A stretch of DNA of 59,585 nucleotides, from contig JAKSYS010000375.1 in NCBI GenBank assembly GCA_022925895.1, positions 1 through 59,585 of the forward strand. The letters are read 5' to 3'. Shown piece by piece: positions 1-9,997 of the stretch; position 1 is the stretch's first letter; each line of letters begins with the position of its first letter. Made by a program: the position numbers and the translations under genes. Below the pieces are notes generated by a model. The model saw only the letters and a list, made by a program, of their open reading frames with translations, was not told the DNA's origin and made no database searches. Source of the stretch: Fragilaria crotonensis (lineage: Eukaryota > Bacillariophyta > Fragilariophyceae > Fragilariales > Fragilariaceae).

Positions 1-278
1 AATTGCTCTACATCGTTGGGGTGGCGTATACGTCAAGATTTTAAGACTTGCTGAGTGCGCTGAGTACGCGAAGAATAAGATTTAGACTTCAGACCCTTGT
101 AAAGGCATTCTCTATGTTATCGAGTAGCTCTGCACTTCATGACTACTACGAGTACAAGTACAGCAATGTCACTCATCAGTTCTTCGTTCTGCCGGCCAAT
201 AAGCTAAGGACGCTACAGAGGTCATACAAATGATACAATGTGCTATTTGCTTCATGGTTCCAGGTGGTGACGATGAAA

Positions 279-3200
279 CTATATCCTCAAGTTCACACTG
301 CCACAGACATCTGAGTCGCTGCAACAGCCACAAGCGATATCACAGCCGAGGTCACTTGACTGCAACGCCAGATCGCTAAGCCCACAGAGTCCTTGTGGAA
401 TTTCCCCAGTTATACCGTTGCCTCGCAACACCATGTTTTCCAGATCTACCCAGGACACAAGCTCCTGAGGGAGCGTGCCGGTCATACCGTTGTCGTCAAG
501 CTGAAAGGATCGCATGGCCGTGAGCCTGCCTAGCTCCGTCGGGACAGTACCCAACAACTTGTTTTGACTTAACCACATCTCTTTGAGCTTCACCAGGGAA
601 CCCATTACAGTCGGAAGCGTGCCTGTCAGAGAGTTGTTTTTCAGATGCAGCATTTCGAGATCCACCAATTGTCTCAACGAGAATGGCAAGGAGCCAGCGA
701 GGAGGTCATTGTTAAGTTGTAGGCCGCGAAGCCTAAGTAGATTACCGAGACAAGACGGGATCGTTGACTCAAGTTGGTTGTCACTCAAGTCGAGAAATTC
801 CAACATAGCGTACCCGCACAGTTCTTCGGGGATGCCAGAGCTGAACTGGTTGTTGCTAAAATCAAGGTGGGCTGAGGGCGGGTGACGGCGGTTAGTGCAA
901 GCTTCGGGATGTAATCCACCACAAAACGGGCAAGAACACTTACTTAGAGTCGGATACCCAATCGGAACGGTGCCAGTTAGCTTGTTCGCCGCAGCGGCCA
1001 AATGTTCGATGCCATCCCAGCCTACACTGCTCGGGAAAGTCCCGACAAAATTATTCCCCGAAAGGTCGAAGTATCGCATAGAGGGAATGAAGCCAAATAT
1101 CGAACTGACAGATCCGGCAAGCTCGTTATATGAAATGTCGATATATTGTAGTCGGAAATCATCGACGGATACGTTCGAAGCGAGAAGGTTGGGAGATAAT
1201 TGCAGGTTCCCTGAGAACTTGTTGTGCGATAGTGATATAACTTGAAATAGAGCCAATTTTGCTGACAGGTAGGGCAACAAGCCAGTCATTTGATTGTGAT
1301 CCAAGTAAAGAGTGTCAAGCGAAGGAATTGAATCCAAACTCAAAGGCAATGTTCCGGTCAACTGATTGTATTGTAAGTTGAGTGTCGCGAGTGACGGTAA
1401 CTCTTGCAATTCCTCAGCAAGCGAGCCAGTCAAATTGTTTGAGGCGAGGACCAGTAAAGTTAGACTCTTCAATGAAAACAGCTCCGTTGGAAGGGTCGAG
1501 TTCAGTCTGTTGTCCGTGAAGTCTATAGAGACGAGTCGAGACGCTTAGCCGATCGTCGTCGGAATGGGACCTTCAATCTCGTTGGAACTGCAATCTATTG
1601 ATGACAGAGACGTCATCTTCCCGATCGTCGATGGAATCGTACCGCTGACCTTGTTCTTTGGAATGCGAAAGGTTTGTAATGATGTCAATAACCCGATTTC
1701 TGCTGGGATGCTACCTTGCAGATTATTGCGGGTGGCATCGAAGCTTGTCACCACTCTTGACTCTGAGGTATCGTTATCGCAAACGATGCCAGCACTCCAA
1801 TCGCACTCATGCAGAGTAGGGTCCAGCCATTTCTCGCCATTGATCCATTCCTCCCCCTGCAAGCTGAAGTACGTTACGACCATGGCATACCTTTGTTCGA
1901 AAACCGCACCAAACCCGAAAGTGTCAATTGTATCATACGTTGAAATCCAACCGACCGCCCGGAACTGAGGCGAGGACGGGTCTGCAAGGGGCCCGCGACC
2001 TGAAAGTATGTATGCGGCCAACATGACGTCATCTTGAATAAGGGTGGGAGAGCTGGATGGGGCCATGGATGGGGCACTCGTCTCTATACCAGGAACTCCT
2101 TTGGGTGACGTAACATAGACAATGATTCCTACAACGCCTCCAAGGACCAGCAAAATTGCTATGACGATGATGAGTTTGATGGGACGTTGTTTGACCAAGT
2201 CCTTCAAGCCAATCTTGGTTGGCTCAGCGTAGATAACTGACCTTTCATCCTCGTCATCCTCAATTTCTACTGCCTCAACCACACGCGGAGGCTCTGGCGG
2301 ACGTCTTGCAGTCTCCTCATCGAATTCATCCGAGCGCGTTCCGAGGATTATCCTCTTGTCTTGTTGACGGTCGTGCTCATAACTGGGATAGGTGATCTGA
2401 GCGCGCAGCGCTGCCCGTTTGTCTGCAGTAGTTGCAGCAGCAGGGAACATAGCGTTTTCCTCGTCGTCAGCTCGTTTCACAGCCCAATCATCCGCGCTTT
2501 CCAATGTGAAGCGCGCCGCGATGCCCCCTTTGTTGCTAGACCGCACAACATGAAATCCATAACTTGTGTCGCCGCAAGACTCCGTTCCGCTCATTGATCG
2601 AGAGAGGGGCACAGAAGCCGAGATTTTGCGGTCCAACGCCACACTTGACAATTCCCGGTCACAAGCTGTTACGTATGAATCGTTGTACGAAGCGGCGAGC
2701 CCATTGCCTGCACATTTGTTGCCGGGGCTACGTCCCCATGTTGACGACGATCTGAGATTGTCCTTGGAAGTCTGCGCAACATTAAACTCACTGTCGATGT
2801 CAACGTGACGATAACTTTTCGATTGAGGTGAAGTAGGAGAAGGCGCGATCTTTGTTGGCGAAGCCTTTTTTGCATGACTCCAAAATTCTTCAAATTCGCA
2901 CCAATCCACTGTCGATTCGTAGAGAGAGCTTCGAGAAGCTTCGTTCAAGAACCTGTGGTTCTTGGAATTAGCTGATTTGTTGCTTTGCACTCGCGCCTCG
3001 GAGTTTCCTTCCCAACTTTGCTCTCCAGAGGTTGACTCAGCGAGCTTAGTGTTGTAAGGATGTACCAGTTTCAATCTACCTTCTGATAAGTCTTTGGACG
3101 AAGTGCTGTTCATAGATGGAGAAACAGGTGAAGAAGTCGAGAATTGCACGTCCGAAGTCACATTAACCCGTTGCAAGGCATCAGATGTCACCCACCAATT

Positions 3201-3491
3201 ATTCGCTGATTGCACGAGGCCTTGGCTCTCGGAGGCGAACAAGTCTTCCTTGGACTTCTTGGCCTTCTTCGACTTCTCTTCCTTGTTGGCGTGTTTCTTC
3301 TTTTTCTTTTCCTTTCCCTTTTTATGACTTTTGCGGGCTTTGGCAGTAGCCTGCGAATGGAGCTTCACCTGGAAAGAGTCGCTAGGATCACTTCCAAAAT
3401 CGGTTGTCGCCGTGTACGAACTGCAGTGTTGGGACCCCGCAAGCGGCGCTTTTCGGCGTCCATGACCACGGCTGGTTCGATTACACAACAC
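279..3491 (-). pseudogene. LRR receptor-like membrane protein, interrupted by a nonsense codon
   Basis: A lysine-rich N-terminal region (KKGKEKKKKKHANKEEK) is followed by a low-complexity cytoplasmic part, one membrane helix (IKLIIVIAILLVLGGVVGIIV), a plant-type LRR cap (YFSLQGEEW...CDWSAGIVC) and about 20 LxxLxLxxNxLxGxxP repeats. The protein ends in a Cys-rich tail (CDIACGCC). No kinase domain follows, so it resembles the receptor-like proteins of diatoms. The frame opens at 3491 without an ATG; an ATG upstream near 3513 lies in another frame. An in-frame TAA at 1545-1547 splits the gene, where the paralog at 11236-11238 has CAA. A 72-nt GT-AG intron lies at 943..872; it has no stop and is a multiple of three. 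After splicing, the junction reads TLTHLDFSNN. The molecular role is not known; ligand or surface sensing is inferred from the architecture. Confidence 0.8.
872..943 (-). other. GT-AG intron of the first LRR gene, in-frame if retained
   Basis: The donor is GTAAGT at 943 and the acceptor CAG ends at 872. Its length is 72 nt (24 codons, no stop). The same position in the second LRR gene holds a 68-nt intron that would shift the frame, which supports its being a real intron. Confidence 0.75.
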
Positions 3492-4572
3492 GACTCAAGG
3501 TCTCTCATCGCAGGTTGGTTGAGGTTCGTTGAGGTTGGTTGAGAAGATGATGAGAGAGGCGGCCGCGTCGTGTACGGCTTCTTGACCTTAAGAATGCGAG
3601 GTTGCGCGTTGCAACGTCCGGCAGCTTGATCACTACTACGGGAGAGATTAATTTATCCTTGTTGTGAGGTGAGGTGGTAGACCCTGCACTAACCTGATAT
3701 TACGTCTCGGTATCGATATTCCTTTCGTCGAATCCCAAATCATTTATACGACGATGACCCGTGATAAGTCGCAAGAATGTTCGGAAGCGTATGAGACATA
3801 ATAACATCGTGGCACTGAACCTACTTAAGTACTGGAATTCTGTGGTACTGAAGGACAAAGGACGACCTGTACTAAGGCTGGTTAAATGTTAACTTCAACT
3901 CTCATATGTGGGACGACCAAACGACACGCAACCTCCGATGCAGATTTCATCGTGTTATTTTACAAGCACGTACTTCCAGACTTATTCGACATCCCTGGGA
4001 CTTAATTCTTAATTCCAGTATCATCCTTAGAGAGCAGATTAATTTAGCTATCATTCCTGTGCTTCTAATGCTGCTGCTGTGCTACGAGGAGTACTACTCT
4101 ACTACTCTCTAGTAGAGTGTGGTACTCCAGTTCTGGCGAACTACTCGGAGTATTCGTTTACTACTACTCCCTAACAGCGGTGTGGTTTTGTTAAGTCATT
4201 TTGCCAATAGCAGACTTGCAGTACTCCTATATGCATGTGTAATTAGAGACTTGTCGTTGTCGAACTCCAAGACCGTTTTTAATCCCGAGTAAAGATTTTC
4301 CGGGATAGAGACATATTCGTGTGACGTATGACCATCGAAAAATTTCCCTATGGCATAGTCACATATTCAGTACTACAGTATTGAGTATTCCGAGATTCCG
4401 AGTAGCTCCAAGTACAAGGTACAGCGACTACACCAGTGCAAGTATAGGTATCCAAGAACAGCTACCGGTAGTAGTACTACGTACTACATGTACTTCAGCA
4501 TTTATAACAGGGAAATTACAAGATCATTCAATAGTTTGCCCATTGTCAATTTAACCATATCATCCATTTCAA

Positions 4573-4939
4573 AATGTTGGTTTCTAAATCATATGCAAAG
4601 GGTTGTCATTGTTGTTGGGAAGGTCTTGGACAAGTCACATCTGCCATCATCCACATTGAAAAATGTGTCATCCATAGCAGTCTACTACTAGAGAGTATAG
4701 ACATCATCTTCATCATCAAAACAATTGTGATGAACATGTTCCTTGCCCTTAAGGACATCTGCACCTTCATTCTCCATGATGAATCTGATTGTTAATGAAC
4801 TTTATGAGTTTTTGCTACGAGTCTGTTTCGAATGACAAAGAAGCTCACTGTACTAGTATGTTCGACACAATGAAAAATCACGACACACACGCACAATGAT
4901 GCTTCCAATGAGAAGGCATTTAGGATCCATACAAGCCTA
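4573..4939 (+). repeat. 367-bp direct repeat, copy 1
   Basis: This stretch recurs at 5776-6142, offset by exactly 1203 bp, with one mismatch that I could find (ggg versus gcg in the CAAAG.GTTG stretch). Each copy contains the same short open frame (begins MLVSKSYAK, ends HDESDC), which has no recognised homology. The near identity means a recent duplication. Confidence 0.9.
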
Positions 4940-5312
4940 ATTGAAAAATATGACTGGCGTCAGCAAACCCGATGGTGTATGTGACGTTTCAAATACACGA
5001 TGCAGCTTTAACGCCACAACAGAAAAACAACAATGATGATATAATACTTGTTCATGACAATGTGATGCCTCATGTTCATGTTGGTGCAATGTACACCACA
5101 GAGAATGGCAAGTGCTGTTGATGACAAAGATGACAGGGGTGAAATCTGGCATGGGTGATGTAATGCAGAAGTGCAAACAAAATGGATGATTTTGTAGCAT
5201 TGGTTGCTTGTACAAATGTTGCTTATGATTTGAAAAACTACATTTTGAAATGTATGATAGAGAAAAAATGACAAAACGATGATATCGTAAGTCATTGTAT
5301 GTTTTTAATAGG

Positions 5313-5682
5313 GCAAACTTTTGAATGATATTGTAATAACCCTCAATAAATAATAATAGGAAGATCTTTCAGGGAATACTATTCCAATGAAGATGCTGTC
5401 TGAATGGTGATGGTGATTTTCTTAATAAGTATTGATAACAAATCCTTGAAAGGAACTTATCAACTACTTTGTTACAAATTTGTGTCCTAAAATAATTGCA
5501 AACTTTTGAATGATATTGTAATAACCCTCAATAAATAATAATAGGAAGATCTTTCAAGGAATACTATTCCAATGAAGATGCTGTCTGAATGGTGATGGTG
5601 ATTTTCTTAATAAGTATTGATAACAAATCCTTGAAAGGAACTTTTCAACTACTTTGTTACAAATTTGTGTCCTAAAATAATT
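5313..5682 (+). repeat. Tandem duplication, 2 x 185 bp
   Basis: Two adjacent copies, 5313-5497 and 5498-5682, start with GCAAACTTTTGAATG and end with CTAAAATAATT. They differ at two positions that I found. The tandem sits between the two 367-bp repeats. Confidence 0.9.
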
Positions 5683-5775
5683 ACTTCTCAGGTTGTCAGT
5701 CACAAAAAGCTTTCACTCCATCAAGCAGCCACTGTGGGATCATGATGATGTTACAGTTCATATGCTTCAGAGCAC

Positions 5776-6142
5776 AATGTTGGTTTCTAAATCATATGCA
5801 AAGCGTTGTCATTGTTGTTGGGAAGGTCTTGGACAAGTCACATCTGCCATCATCCACATTGAAAAATGTGTCATCCATAGCAGTCTACTACTAGAGAGTA
5901 TAGACATCATCTTCATCATCAAAACAATTGTGATGAACATGTTCCTTGCCCTTAAGGACATCTGCACCTTCATTCTCCATGATGAATCTGATTGTTAATG
6001 AACTTTATGAGTTTTTGCTACGAGTCTGTTTCGAATGACAAAGAAGCTCACTGTACTAGTATGTTCGACACAATGAAAAATCACGACACACACGCACAAT
6101 GATGCTTCCAATGAGAAGGCATTTAGGATCCATACAAGCCTA
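5776..6142 (+). repeat. 367-bp direct repeat, copy 2
   Basis: Second copy of 4573-4939. The sequences diverge immediately outside both borders (4572 versus 5775; 4940 versus 6143). The two copies could flank a short non-autonomous element, but I see no target duplication or primer site next to them. Confidence 0.9.
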
Positions 6143-8079
6143 CTTTGTCAAATTTTGCATTCATGTGAGTAACAAGCAAGCAAGAAGAGGTACTTCTCAG
6201 AGGGCAAGTAGACAAGGAAGAACATGGCATGATCATTACTTTAATCCTTGTCCTTGACAATTTTGAAGGATCCAGCATCAGTACTTCAGCAGGAGCAACA
6301 ACAGATGATCCCAGTCCTCCCTTGACAGAGGCATAGTTGTTTTCTTGTGGTGGTGACTCTACCAGCCTGCAGCAGTACATGCTGCACAATCCTTTTGGAG
6401 AAGGACCAAGGATACCACTTCTGAAAGTTGTTGGGATGCCACCGCCCCAAAGTTGTCCAATTTATGATAAAGCTAAACATGTTCAAATCACTCTGAAAAA
6501 TGCCATTATCACATGCATCATCTTCACAATTGTCATTAATGTCTCAAGTGTTTTCATAAACAAGGCTTGGAGTCATCAATATTGTGAATAAGAGACTGTC
6601 AGCATACTATTGAGTATAAAATTCTTGGTAAACTTTCATTAACTCAAGACATCTTTGTGACTGTTCATTCTTTGCCAACATTCCTTTCAATATAATGATG
6701 TAGAATGTTTTAATCTTTCACAGTTCTCAAGGACAAGTTCTTGACAAGAATTTCTGTTTTTCAGGTTGATAAAATGGTCCATTCTTCATTCATGCTGTTA
6801 TGAAATACTCCAACGATTGCCCTTCAAGAGAACAGGAGCAATTGTATTCATATAACACTCCCACTTTAATGAGAATAGATTTGTTGATGGACATTGGTGC
6901 CACACGCAACACTGAAAACGACATACCGCCTTGTTCCCCAAAAGTGCTGTACGTTGATTTTTGGTTAGAGTCCTCATCGAAGTCTTATTGGTTCTTCACA
7001 TTATCAATACTTGCATTCTTCCAAAGATCATTTTTTGCAAAGGACGTTCTGCCTATGTTGCACGTTATACCTGTCTGTTGAAGGGCATTCACGTTATATA
7101 TACGAAAGAAATGAAACTGCATGAATCCTTATAAATGGCTGTACTGATATATTTTTTAGAATACAACATCTTGGCTACAACCTGATCTGGCAAACCGTCA
7201 GAAATGTATGGATCCACAAAATTCTCCATGTATCTACCCACAAAACTCTCCTACCAAAGGGTGGTGGACACACATGCATATCCTGCATTTCAAGCAAGAG
7301 GTTTTGCTACCAGATGAATCTTTTATCTTTCTCTTGAGCTCCATCCGGAGTTTTGAAATAACGTTAAGACTTATCTTGCAATTGAGTCTGCTCTTTGTCC
7401 TTGTCGACTGCAAACGTAGCTGGGGCACCGGGGTACTCCCACCTATTGCAAGATATCCTGAAAAACTACATGACGGACAATTATGACGCAAAAACCTCGA
7501 TATTGCTAATTCAACCTAAGGTCCATGTATAATGAATGAAAAGCTGTCGTACCAAGGAATTCGCATGACATAATTCTGTGGCGAAATTTACTTCATGTTT
7601 TATACTTGAATTATACTCCAAGTGCATATATGAGTAATAATCTGGCATTTCTAATCAGTGAGGGAGAATCCTAACTCTGCCCCTGTACCGTTTCACTCTT
7701 GTAGCACTTGGCCCAGTGAACTGACGTTGCCTTCAAAGTGAAGTCACAGAGTGTGCCAGTGAATCTGCTTCACTTGACAGAAGCAAAGAACGCTCATTTC
7801 GGAATAGCGTGTGCACATTAAATCGAGAGCCGACGATGAGAAGGCAGTTCCATATGATCGACTGACATTGGTCAATCTATCGGACAGTCCACAACATGGA
7901 ACGCAGGCTTTAGCCAAGTATCCTCATTCGCACTGGGTTTCTTCGCAATGTTAGCGGAAGGACGCCTTTGTTCGGTGAGAAAGCACGCATGACGTATTTC
8001 AAATTGCAGCCTGTCGGTCACGTGCTGGAATCAACATCAACAACCTTACATGTCTCGCGTCATATATTAGTGTTCATTC

Positions 8080-9456
8080 CTAATCAAGCTTTACAGCCGC
8101 CATGGGAGGCAGGAAGGTTGGCTTGTTGTCAGCAGGTTTGGAATAGCCAGGAGTCACCACACCAGTCCAGTTGCATGGTAGGATAGGATGCCTGTCTTTT
8201 CCATGTCGGACGGCGCAGCTGGCATACCGAGACATCCAAAGGCCCCACTCGCCAAATCCGCCAATGTTGTACGTAACGCACCTTGACAATGCAATCAGGT
8301 AAAGATCAACAAAAACGTCGTAGTATTCCGAAGCATTTCGATCCGACCAGTTTGATGCCTTGTCAAGGTGGAGTGGTTCGTAGTCTCTTGCCAATGCAAC
8401 GATTCTGGTAGATTTCTGTGGGGCAACCTTTTCCATCACATGATCAACGACACGTTTTGAATCGGATGCGAAATAAATGGGGCCTGCAGGTCTTAGGTTA
8501 CTGGCGCAGTTGATAGCATTTTCTGTCACCCCAAATAGAACTTTATCAGGCCATACCCTTTTGCCATAACGACCTCGCACATGGGCAGCAGCATATTCAC
8601 CAGGTCTTAGGTTGAACCTTTCCAGGTGTTGTTGAATTATATGCTGTATCGGTATGGTCGGCGTGAACATGGTTCGCCACATGTCATGAAAGATATTCTC
8701 AAAGCGCGGCCCTTCGACGTTTTCATTGTAAAACAGTGATCCGCCGTTGTAGGATTGAACTTTTGTGCTTATAGCCAAGGTATTTATGCCATCATGGAAT
8801 AATTCCGGTAAATTGTCGACGTTACCTACAGCCCGACCGTGCACGACGCCTTTAACCATCCATTTTGGCACTCTCCAGTCGATACCTCCTTCCGGTGGGA
8901 GAAGAAAGGCCTCTAAAGCGGCAGGGCGACTCCAATATAGCATGAGAATACGTTTCGACCTAGCGGCCCAATAGAGCATCAACGGAACGGTTTTGATCCG
9001 GTCGGCAGCACCACCACATCGACTGTCTGTATCCAAGCATCTCATTACGCAATATCGATATTCTTTCCAGTTATCCGGCGTGATTTGAGATCTGTGGTGT
9101 CGATGCCATGCAAAATAATGCTTCATCCATTGTGGAAGAACGGCGGAGTCATCCCAAAGGTTCGACAGATCCGATGTGAAATTCAAGTCGAATGACGGAG
9201 TCGGTAATTTTGGGCGAACGGTACTATTTTGTTGAATGGGCGCATCTTCTTTTCCGTTTTGCGTCATGGGTGCATCGTCTCTCCTTTTGACACTGACGAA
9301 ATGCTCTCGTATCGGAGCACTGACATTCGTCGACCTTGCAACCTGATTCTCATTTGTCGAATTTAAAACCCCAACAATGACTACCTGTATTGCTAGAATA
9401 ATTATAATGAGGAATTCACACTTCTGGAGTGAGGTGGGAAGTGTAATGCCCGCCAT
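8080..9456 (-). CDS. Fucosyltransferase-like type II membrane protein
   Basis: A protein of 458 residues starting at the ATG at 9456 (MAGITLPTSLQKCEF). The same frame stays open further upstream, but that part is low in information. A signal anchor follows the start directly (FLIIIILAIQVVIVGVL, about residues 14-31). The luminal part contains CGGAADRIKTVP, then LMLYW and LEAFLLPPEGGIDWRVP. This resembles the donor-binding region of O-fucosyltransferase-like proteins (G-G/L-x-DR-L ... W ... P ... W-R-V-P). Farther on are HVRGRYG and, near the C-terminus, YNIGGFGEWGLW. By family knowledge it would transfer a sugar, probably fucose, in the Golgi. The acceptor is unknown. It lies alone between the two LRR genes. 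Confidence 0.65.
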   Translation of the reverse strand: MAGITLPTSLQKCEFLIIIILAIQVVIVGVLNSTNENQVARSTNVSAPIREHFVSVKRRDDAPMTQNGKEDAPIQQNSTVRPKLPTPSFDLNFTSDLSNLWDDSAVLPQWMKHYFAWHRHHRSQITPDNWKEYRYCVMRCLDTDSRCGGAADRIKTVPLMLYWAARSKRILMLYWSRPAALEAFLLPPEGGIDWRVPKWMVKGVVHGRAVGNVDNLPELFHDGINTLAISTKVQSYNGGSLFYNENVEGPRFENIFHDMWRTMFTPTIPIQHIIQQHLERFNLRPGEYAAAHVRGRYGKRVWPDKVLFGVTENAINCASNLRPAGPIYFASDSKRVVDHVMEKVAPQKSTRIVALARDYEPLHLDKASNWSDRNASEYYDVFVDLYLIALSRCVTYNIGGFGEWGLWMSRYASCAVRHGKDRHPILPCNWTGVVTPGYSKPADNKPTFLPPMAAVKLD

Positions 9457-9997
9457 CTTGCGTCGAACGGTGAAGCCACAAAGCGCTTTCACTGGTTCAC
9501 ATCGTGCTTGTGCTGAGCACGCCGTACTCGAGTACACCCAGTACTGTACATAAGGTACTGTCCAGGTAGAAGAGTAGTAAAGGTGACTTTCTCCAGTACT
9601 AGTAGCCCAGGTACCTGAGTCCTGAGTACACAGCACAATAATACCAGAGATCCATTTCCTGACTAACGTCCCTGCGCCAGAAGCAATAAGTATTTAGAGG
9701 TTAGAGGACGATCTCTATACACAATTCTCGGGGACAACATTGCAGAGAGATAGGTGATAGGTGGTATCCAGAGAGGAACAACAGTGAAACTCCCTTGGCC
9801 CTCTAGTGAAGGAGCCTGAAAAAAGGTCGGGGCAAAGGGGCAGTGGCCAGGCTCGACCAGAGGTGTGCTTAAGTGTGCCAGGATAAGTCGCATTGGACAC
9901 TGAAGGGCGAGAATCAAGAAGACGCCACTGGCAATCTCAAAGCCCAATGCCAGGGAGTCCTTACTTGATTCTTACGAATCGATCCATAGGCGCTTAA
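9457..9997. other. Intergenic, GTAC-rich, no gene seen
   Basis: No coding sequence recognised. About 9515-9620 carries at least seven GTAC tetramers in about 110 bp. Confidence 0.5.

Larger units (their letters stand above)
3492..8079. other. Long region without a recognisable gene; AT-rich repeat island
   Basis: About 4.6 kb between the first LRR gene and the fucosyltransferase-like gene. The part from about 4560 to 7100 is AT-rich compared with its surroundings and holds two kinds of direct repeat (listed separately). Open frames here are short, lack homology I recognise and mostly have no ATG. Around 4080-4150 and 4380-4500 the sequence is rich in AGTACT/GTAC words. Confidence 0.6.

Noticed and set aside
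4573-6142. 367-bp repeats as LTRs of a small retrotransposon
   Set aside because: They start near TGTTGG, but there is no matching CA end, primer-binding site or target duplication.
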